Positions 1 to 6,800 of a DNA stretch of 10,453 bases are shown piece after piece. The notes under the pieces are model-generated. The model was not told where the DNA came from. It ran no database searches and was given only the letters and a program-made list of their open reading frames with translations. Both the position numbers and the translations under genes were made by a program. Position 1 is the stretch's first letter. Each line of letters starts with the position of its first letter. The stretch covers positions 1 to 10,453 of the forward strand of contig LT636310.1 of NCBI GenBank assembly GCA_900128565.1, written 5' to 3'. This DNA is from Stramenopiles sp. TOSAG23-6. Lineage: Eukaryota; Sar.

Positions 1-58
1 GGTACAAAATTTCGTACGAAAAAAATAAATTCGAAATTGAAAAAAAAATAAAACATAC
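1..58 (-). mobile_element. Introner-like intron, copy 1 (truncated by window edge)
   Basis: Read on the minus strand, it starts GTATGTTTTA right after the in-frame codon AAT (phase 0). It then has a T-rich tract, a TTCGAA-containing stretch, the palindrome TTTCGTACGAAA and TTTTGTACC. The window ends just before the expected CTAAC. It matches the other copies base for base in the core. Its 3' end is outside the window. Confidence 0.85.
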
Positions 59-2119
59 ATTTTTCATAATAATTGATTTTTGGATTTGTCCTTCTTCAAC
101 ATTGTTTTCTAGCTCCCCAAGATTTTTGTTTTTGTTAGGGTTATCATCCACATTATGACTTTCAATTGTTTTACTATGAGATAGACTTTGATTTATAATT
201 TCATTAGGGTTAGGGCTCTCACTCATTTTACGTTTTTTTTCTAATTCAGTTCCCAAAGTTTGACAAACAGAATCTCTGACAAGTTCACTTTTGGTATGAG
301 GAATGTATTATGGGAAATATTTTTTTTTTTACATTCGTTAGATACAAAATTTACTAGAAAAAAATTTAGGTGAAATATTCATATTCAATCCCACCCCCCC
401 CCAAAAAAAAAAGAATTTTTTGTTGGGTAAAAAAAGTTTTTTGGAAAAAAAAAAATAATTTGAAAAAATGATGAAAACATACCTAACATTTCGATCTGTA
501 GTACACAAAAGCGGAAGCGATATCATTTGAACTTCATCTTCCTTATGAATAACTTGAAATTTACCTATATTTCTTCTTTTCATCTTGTTATTTTGAGTAG
601 TATAGTTTTTAACAGAAATAGAAGATTCTCCCCAACCAGCTTTATGAAGATATTCTAAAGAGACGCGAGATTTTTCATCTGCTATAGCAACAGCAGACTC
701 AATATCTACTATTTTGGTATGTAGTAAATCTTTAGTTTGAGAAGTTGAATTATCCAAAATTTGTTCATCTGAAATTTCCTCTGTCGAACTCACTTTTTTT
801 CTACGATTTTTTATATATAAAGAATCTTCTTTCTGGTGTGTTGTTTTATGTGATGACAAAGACTTGACATCAGATATAAGAGCAGCAAGCTGTTGTGCAT
901 TTGATTGAACAAAGATAGGCGCTGGTGTGATACACATAAGTAGAGCATCAACAGTTGTCGGACAAGAGATTGCTAATTTTGAAATAATATAATTAGGACA
1001 AACAAATCCTTTACCTTCATGGATTTTAGGAAAATATTTCAAAAAAAAATCGTTAGGTACAAAATTTCGTATGAAAAATAAATCGAAATTGAAAAAAATA
1101 AAACATACATTCTTTGACGTTTGTGATGAATTCATCACGAGTCGTAGTTCTTACAGTTGTAGGTAAAGGCTTCCCAGTATATGTATTGTGAAAAAAATAT
1201 TTTTTTTTAAGTTGATAATAAAAACTTCGTTAGGTACAAAATTTCTATGAAAAATTATGGGAATTCCTGATGAAAACATACATGGACGATGTACTCCAAT
1301 TGGTTTTTTACTCCTTGGTGGTGGCATTGGTGTTTTTTTTGTGAAACCAACTCTTTGATTCATGACAATAAAAGGATCAAATGAGGAGGTTTTTACCTGA
1401 ATAGCTTTTTCCCGGGCTCGTTTGAACAGAGATACATCAAAAAAAGTCATAAAAGCTGATTTGTTTTCATCTTGATTTTCATCTTGATTTTCATCTTGAT
1501 TTTCATCTTGATTTTCATCTTGTTGAGTAGATTTGTATACTTCCATTGTCAAAGATCTCTCTGCCATTTTGAATAGTCTAGTAAATAGGGCATACAAAGT
1601 CTTTGCAATCGTATATACATTGGCTTTATAAGGAGATTCATAAATTTCAATGTTATACTCTATGGAACCTCGTGGGTTAAGTTTTTCCATGTTATTTTCT
1701 TCATATTTCAGTACTCTTTCCTCTAAATAAGTCAAACTCTTTTCAATGTCACGAAATATTTGCGGGTCTGGTGTAAACACATTTTTATTTTGATTCATGT
1801 ATGAAAAATTATTGCATTTTTTGTGTTTAGAATTAAAACATTGGTATTGATTAGAATCCGAGGATTGTACCGGCAAAGCACACCAGCCACATGCAGTATG
1901 AGCTGCACAACTATCACATGTTTTGTATTGTTTGCAGTCAAATGATTTCTTTATATCATGAAAAGTCTGTTTAATTTTCCCTGCACAGTCTAGGGTAGAG
2001 CAATCCTTTTGAGACTGTGCTAATTTGAGGTACTTTGTCGACTTTGGTAAAGAAATATTTACACGAGCGCCATTAGAGATATGTACTACTAAAATTAAGA
2101 AGCATAGACAATAAAACAT
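59..2119 (-). CDS. Secreted PSI-domain protein with a later HRDC-like exon; multi-exon, 3'-partial at the left edge
   Basis: The ATG at 2119 opens a hydrophobic signal peptide (about residues 1-18, ending near SNGA). A cysteine-rich stretch follows, about residues 60-105, with the PSI-like pattern C-x3-Y-x2-C-x2-C-x4-CGWC and later Cys, as in plexin/semaphorin/integrin domains. A five-fold QDEN repeat and a proline-rich basic tail complete exon 1 (2119-1282). Proposed further exons are about 1180-1109, 1014-483 and 287-59, separated by copies of the repeated intron family; the last intron leaves the window. The 1014-483 exon carries a segment (VCPN, then KLA, CPTT and C-x2-PAP) that resembles the HRDC domain of Rrp6/EXOSC10 nucleases. 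No nuclease domain is visible upstream, so either a chance match, an odd fusion or two genes misjoined at 1282/1180 is possible. That junction is the weakest: GTATG at 1281 has no in-frame AG partner. The start and exon 1 are good; the join is uncertain. Confidence 0.6.
288..482 (-). mobile_element. Introner-like intron, copy 2 (long, compound)
   Basis: It starts GTATGTTTTC after exon sequence ending GTTAG (phase 2). It is about twice the usual length. A decayed core (TTTTTTTACCCAACAAA) comes first, then a run of G (C on the plus strand near 394-402), then a second core (AAATTTTGTATCTAACGAA; CTAAC at 341-337). The element end ATACAT is at 303. Both an AG at 289-288 and a cut right after ATACAT give an in-frame join to the next exon, so the 3' boundary is unsettled. 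It looks like one element inserted in, or fused to, another. Confidence 0.75.
1015..1108 (-). mobile_element. Introner-like intron, copy 3
   Basis: It begins GTATGTTTTA after an exon ending GAA T (phase 1). The core is TCATACGAAATTTTGTACCTAACG, with CTAAC at 1056-1052. The end of the element reads AAAATCCAT at 1019, a one-base variant of AAAATACAT. The nearest AG (GAAG, ending at 1015) restores the frame into the VCPN exon. Excision of the element plus one copy of a possible GAA target duplication would also restore it, with Gly in place of Cys. Confidence 0.85.
1181..1281 (-). mobile_element. Introner-like intron, copy 4
   Basis: It starts GTATGTTTTC after CCA T (phase 1), has CTAAC at 1233-1229 and ends ACAATACAT at 1181. 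The next exon is open only in the frame ACT GGG AAG CCT. With the GTATG donor, no AG acceptor gives that frame; cutting directly after ATACAT does. A GT-AG solution needs an upstream donor (GTACAT at 1294) and the acceptor GGGAAG ending at 1170. This is the copy that best discriminates between splice models. Confidence 0.8.
1464..1523 (-). repeat. 12-bp coding minisatellite, five units (QDEN repeat)
   Basis: Five tandem copies of TTTTCATCTTGA on the plus strand (the last one ends in T) encode repeated Gln-Asp-Glu-Asn on the minus strand, inside exon 1 of the PSI-domain gene. The units are nearly identical at the DNA level, so the expansion is recent and copy number probably varies between strains. 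It forms an acidic, probably disordered linker. Confidence 0.9.
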
Positions 2120-2220
2120 GGTAATAGTTTAAAGAATAAAACAACACTGATATGATGGATGTCTTGATGTTATCACTTCAACAACTTTTAAAATGTTTAA
2201 TGCTTTAAAGATTCGGTGCG

Positions 2221-2238
2221 TAATATTACGTAATATTA
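2221..2238. repeat. 18-bp perfect palindrome upstream of the PSI-domain gene
   Basis: TAATATTACGTAATATTA is its own reverse complement; it overlaps a second palindrome, CGTAATATTACG, at 2219-2230. It lies about 100 bp upstream of the ATG at 2119. It could be a dimeric transcription-factor site with a TTACGTAA-like centre (bZIP type), but a single copy in AT-rich DNA is weak evidence. Confidence 0.35.
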
Positions 2239-2684
2239 TTATAATTGTGTTTTACACTTTTAGTCTTTTTAGAGCCATCAATCTCATTTCCAAAATCGAA
2301 ACATCAAAAACAATAATAAAATCTCCGATCTAGCAGTTAGATTGAGAAAATGAACAGGTTTGTGACTAGATCCATTTTGGTTCTCTACTATTTATAATTG
2401 GAGGCTTCATCCATCTTTCAAAGGCAATAATTATGGAATTCATATCTCAAAGCTAACGGGTAATTCTAATGCACCAAGTGACCACAAAACAAAGTTGCTG
2501 AGATAACATGAATTAATACATTTTTTTATTACGTTTTATTAGTACAATTCAAAACCTTATTATCAGTAAGTATATATACTACAAGTAACTAAGTTTAACT
2601 TTAACCAGAGTTTCTGAGTAGACACAATGATATAAATAAAACTGATACATTTGACACACTACAAAGTTCGACATAGTTATTAAT

Positions 2685-2750
2685 TTTGTTTTGTTTTTTT
2701 TTAGTACGAAAATGTGTACCTAACGAATTTTTCAATATTATTTTTGAAAT
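2685..2750 (+). mobile_element. Decayed intergenic copy of the introner-like element
   Basis: A T-run is followed by AGTACGAAAATGTGTACCTAACGAA and then a T/A-rich tail with TTTTTGAAAT, matching the core and 3' half of the genic copies. The termini (GTATGTTTT and AAAATACAT) are not recognisable. It is on the plus strand while the genes on both sides are on the minus strand, so it is not an intron of either. It may be a relic insertion that was never spliced, or an intron of a lost gene. Confidence 0.7.
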
Positions 2751-2818
2751 TAATGATAAGATATGATACAAACAAAATAAAATTGCTATCTTTGACACAG
2801 ACAGTTACATCAGAGTTT

Positions 2819-3631
2819 TCAATCTTCTGAGTGAATTGTTGAATCATTATCAATAATCATATTATCAGAATCATCTGGAAAATAGTGATTAAATGCGCAT
2901 GTAATTTGCTCATCCAATATTTTGAGGTTCTTTTTCAATTTTGAAAGTTTCTCAGCATTGATTTGATTTTCTGTACTCATTTTTGTACTTATTCGCGTTA
3001 TCGTGAGCTCCAGTTGAGTCTGGACATTTGACAGCAAAGGAGACATTGTTTCACATGCATTATAAAGTATCTCACGGTCCTTTTCAGCATTTAATAGTAA
3101 GCCTTTATATTCAACGTATTTAGCTTTATTTGAAAAAATAACTGACTTCAACTTTGATATTTCTTGTGTTTTATTATCTTCATTAGTACAATCAGCTGGA
3201 GTATTAACTGGTAGTAAAAATGAAGAACGGATAAAATCTAGATTACGCTGAATTTTCGCAATATTGGAAGCGTTTATCTTCGAACTTGAAGTCCTGTGTT
3301 TGGCTAAATCATTTTCTCTTTCACCTGTGTTGGTTTCACTTTTTGATAGAAGTTGGGCTATCTCAGAAGCTAAATCTTTGACACGTGTATCAGTAGATTC
3401 CAACTGGGCTTGGAGATGCTTTGATTTGCGAAGTGCGCCGGATTTTTCTGCTTGACATTCCATGCGTATTCGCTGCAGATCAAAAGACTTCTTTTGAGCC
3501 TTCTCGATATCGAGTCTTAATTCAGTAGACCTCGTGTGATTTCTCTGTTGTGCCGCATCGTCAGCTTTATGCTTAATTAATAACTGATGCGCGACCCTAC
3601 GATGATCTGGTACGTAATTACTCGACAACAT
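2819..3631 (-). CDS. Coiled-coil protein of unknown function
   Basis: This is an intronless frame of 270 residues from the ATG at 3631. The frame stays open upstream to about 3688 but has no in-frame ATG there, so 3631 is preferred. Residues about 25-120 and 170-250 are rich in Lys, Glu, Gln and Leu in heptad-like spacing, which indicates a long alpha-helical coiled coil broken by a polar Ser/Asn linker. The C-terminus is acidic (DDSDN and a final HSED). There is no signal peptide or membrane segment. It is divergent from the large EF-hand/WW gene at 3878 with about 250 bp between starts. No family was recognised; kinetochore, mRNA-export or cytoskeletal coiled-coil subunits have this look, but nothing specific supports any of them. 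A 5' exon further upstream cannot be excluded. Confidence 0.7.
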   Translation of the reverse strand: MLSSNYVPDHRRVAHQLLIKHKADDAAQQRNHTRSTELRLDIEKAQKKSFDLQRIRMECQAEKSGALRKSKHLQAQLESTDTRVKDLASEIAQLLSKSETNTGERENDLAKHRTSSSKINASNIAKIQRNLDFIRSSFLLPVNTPADCTNEDNKTQEISKLKSVIFSNKAKYVEYKGLLLNAEKDREILYNACETMSPLLSNVQTQLELTITRISTKMSTENQINAEKLSKLKKNLKILDEQITCAFNHYFPDDSDNMIIDNDSTIHSED

Positions 3632-3877
3632 TTCGCTGATCAAATAGGTTGTTGTTTTACAGCAATAATTATTTGCAGCAGCAACCAATCATGTCACTTA
3701 GTTATTTTTAGATTGATTTGTAATCAATCCAATTTTTTTCTTCGGAGGTCTCTTTCTTCGGAGATTATTTGCGATTTAGATTGCGATTGATGATCGTCAG
3801 TTTTTCTCGATTCCGTCGGTTACTTTTTTATATCTCTTAGCTATCTTACACCAATATTAAAACGTTGAATAAATAAC
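3632..3877. promoter_or_regulatory. Divergent promoter region between coiled-coil and EF-hand/WW genes
   Basis: These 246 bp separate two divergent start codons. They contain an inverted repeat GATTGAT-5 nt-ATCAATC (3711-3729), a repeated TTCTTCGGAG motif (near 3739 and 3753), and TTTTATATC (3827-3835), a weak TATA-like stretch 43 bp before the ATG at 3878. Function is inferred from position only. Confidence 0.4.
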
Positions 3878-6800
3878 ATGAAAAGTGTAAATGTTGCAAA
3901 TAAGTATGAGGATTTCATGAATAGCGTAAGTATCCCCCCAAATGAGGATTTCCCGCGTCTGTACATCAATCAAGAAATTCTTATTTTCCATCATGGAAAT
4001 AAATCGTGGGGCCCTGCTACTATTATACAAATTAAAAAAGACGAAGCGGAGTGTTCGTACGAAAAACATACAATACATCACCCGCATAAGTTGAAAAAGA
4101 GATGGATACGATTCAGAGATATAAATAAAACCTGGAAGCTTCATGACGACCAGCCTAGTGACGAGTATCAAGATGATGAAATAAAAGGCAACAAAAAAAC
4201 AGCTTCAATTAGTATTATAAGAAAGACTACCCGATTAACAACTACGATACCTTCAAATACAACAAGTGAAGACTTCGATCAGTATAAGAAAAGGTTAACA
4301 CGCCATGTAAAAAGGAAGATATCGCCAAGTTTTACACCACTTGCGACGAAGAAAGTTGATAATGCTAAAGTCCAAAAGGTTCAAAAGCAAATGAACTTAA
4401 AATCAACATTTGTAAAGTCAGTAAATGTTTCAAAAAGGCATCACCATCACCATCATCAATCGCCCAAAAAAGATGTTTTACATGTAAATACATTGAATGT
4501 TTTGCCAAATGATACAATTGAGAAAACATCGAAACATATAGTATCTAAATATTGGAAAGAAGGGGTTTGTCCTGCAACTGGTAGACAGTATTGGTACAAC
4601 ACAGTCACAGATGAAAGTACATATGAAGATCCTACTTCGGGAGGTATGATAATTGAAAAACATACAAGTAATACATTTAATATTAACAAGTCGGTAAAGA
4701 TTATTGATGAAAATACATCTGTACAGCAACATTCAGAAACGCAAAAGCAATTACAGCTTCAATTATTACAGTTACAACAACAACATGAGCTGGAAAGAAC
4801 GCAATTGAAACGATCACAAAACAAAAAAGTACAACTAGAAAAACCACAACAAGAGCAACTACTAGAAATAAAAAGTACTGTCCATGAAAACAATCCTACT
4901 ACTACTACTACTACTACTACAACTATTACTACAAATCCTGCAAATAATACTACTTCAATGACGATTCCTTCAACTACTACAAAAAATGACAATGAAAAAC
5001 CGACATTTGCAGGAGGAATTCCAACAGATTATATTCAAAAAATATTTCTTTATTTAGATAAAGATAATGATGGTTATTTACTGAAATCTGAAGTAGGTCA
5101 ACTGATGAAGGCTTTAGGCGAACGATTTCCAATAAATACTATACTTAAAAGCGAACTTGACCACATGTATGTTTTACTTTTTTTCAAATTCGATTTTTTT
5201 TTCGTACGAAATGTTGTACCTAACAAATTTAAGGGTTTTTTTTTTCAAATATTTTTCCAAAATACATTCTAGGTCATAGGATTGAAACCGCCTTTTCCTC
5301 ATTATTCGAAGGAAAATCACTCTCGAGTGGTTTTAAAGAAATGGACAGATCCCATATTGGAAAAGTATCATTTGAAGATATCATTTGGTGGCACCGAATT
5401 CATTCCCCAAAATCTGAATCTGATTATCTTTTAAAAATTCGATATTACTTTCAAAAAATTGATGTTGACTGCAAAGGAAGTTTAAATAAAAAAGGTATCG
5501 GAAAGTTGGCAAAAAAAGTGGGTGTTGGTTTTGGCAATACTCGATTCGGATTCAAAAATAAAAAATTGGATGCTGCATTCACTACAATGAGTAGACATTC
5601 AACTACTAAATTTACTACTAAGATGGAAAACGGAAAATATCTACAAGAAGTGACATGCGAAGCATTCATTGATTGGATGAAAACACTTCACAAAGATATC
5701 TTTGAAAAATTTGAGCAAAATAATTCTACAACTAAGAATATGGATACACTTGGCGATAGTAGTGAAACCGGTAACTTTGAAAAGGTTATCGGTAATGAGA
5801 AACAAAATTTCAACGGTATGAAACCAGAAAAAACAGAAATGAAACCAGAAAAAACAGAAATGTCTCTACAAGAAAACGAAATCAAGCACAGAAAAAAACA
5901 CAGGGAAAAGATAGAAAAAAAACAGAGCCAAAACCACCACCAACAACATTTGATAGAAGAACAAGAAAAAATTAAAGCGATTGCAAAAGAAGTAATAAAA
6001 ACACAAGAAATGCATGAGGCTAAATTACACAAAGAACACGCTGATGTAGTAAAACAAATACATAATGATGCTTTACGCCAAAAATCCTTTTTTCACGGAG
6101 AAGAAGCAAAGATAGCACAAGCAATCCAGAAGGCACAAACAGATATGATGATTCAATCAAAGCACTCAGAATTAGCAAAACATGTTGAAAAGGCAGCTTT
6201 AAGACAAGAGTTGAGTGACTCAAAGCAAGAACTCCACAATGCTGTACTGAAGCAACAAATAGAAGATGTGGGACTTAAGTTGAATGAATTGGTTGTTCAG
6301 AATAAGAAGCTAGTTCAACGGAATGATGATTTAAAAGAAGAGAAATACAAAGACGTACTTGAATACAAAAATGCTTTATCATACAATGTTATTACAGCTT
6401 GCGAACAAGACACAATCGGAGTAGATGATTTCGTATTGAGTATTACTAATCCTACAACAAACAAAAATATAAATCTAAACACTAAAGAAACACATACAAA
6501 TGCAGATATGAAAGATATTTGCGAAGTATTAATTGATAAAGAAGAACAAATTGAAAATCTTCGAAGGGAGACTGTTGAAAAAGTAATGAAAGAGCACAAA
6601 GAACGAGAGAAGGATGAAAAAAACAAAGAAGGTTCTTCTTTTGAAGAACTAGACCTTATTTTGTCCCAAATAGATGACGCAGTCCAAAACTCAAGGAATC
6701 TTCTCCGTGCTTCTACTAAACAAAAAATTGATCGCATGACGAAGAGCGTTACTGACAATGAGAGTAAAACAAACAATCTTTTTGTTAACACAAACTTTGA

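Larger units (their letters stand above)
2120..2818. other. Non-coding interval of 699 bp between two minus-strand genes
   Basis: It holds the upstream region of the PSI-domain gene and the downstream region of the coiled-coil gene. No ORF looks like protein, and no tRNA or snRNA signature was recognised. It contains an 18-bp perfect palindrome (2221-2238), poly-T tracts near 2521 and 2692, and a decayed copy of the introner family at about 2685-2750. Nothing else was identified. Confidence 0.6.

Noticed and set aside
2221-2229. TAATATTAC, identical to the nonanucleotide at the replication origin of geminiviruses and other CRESS-DNA viruses
   Set aside because: There is no GC-rich stem around it and no Rep-like gene in the window. 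It is part of a simple AT palindrome and is likely chance.
2601-2798. Minus-strand open frame of 65 codons
   Set aside because: It reads through the antisense of the relic element, and the composition is not protein-like. There is no supporting context.
4052-4061. TTCGTACGAA in exon 1 as an eighth functional introner copy
   Set aside because: It has no donor, CTAAC or acceptor, and the frame is open straight through it. It is kept only as a low-score finding.
4441-4458. Six-His run as an artificial tag or vector sequence
   Set aside because: It uses alternating CAC and CAT codons, lies in the middle of a natural low-complexity region, and no vector sequence surrounds it.
4456-4992. Antisense hydrophobic open frames opposite exon 1 of the large gene
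   Set aside because: Their poly-Val and Cys/Ser composition mirrors the polythreonine and Gln codons of the sense gene. They are shadows.
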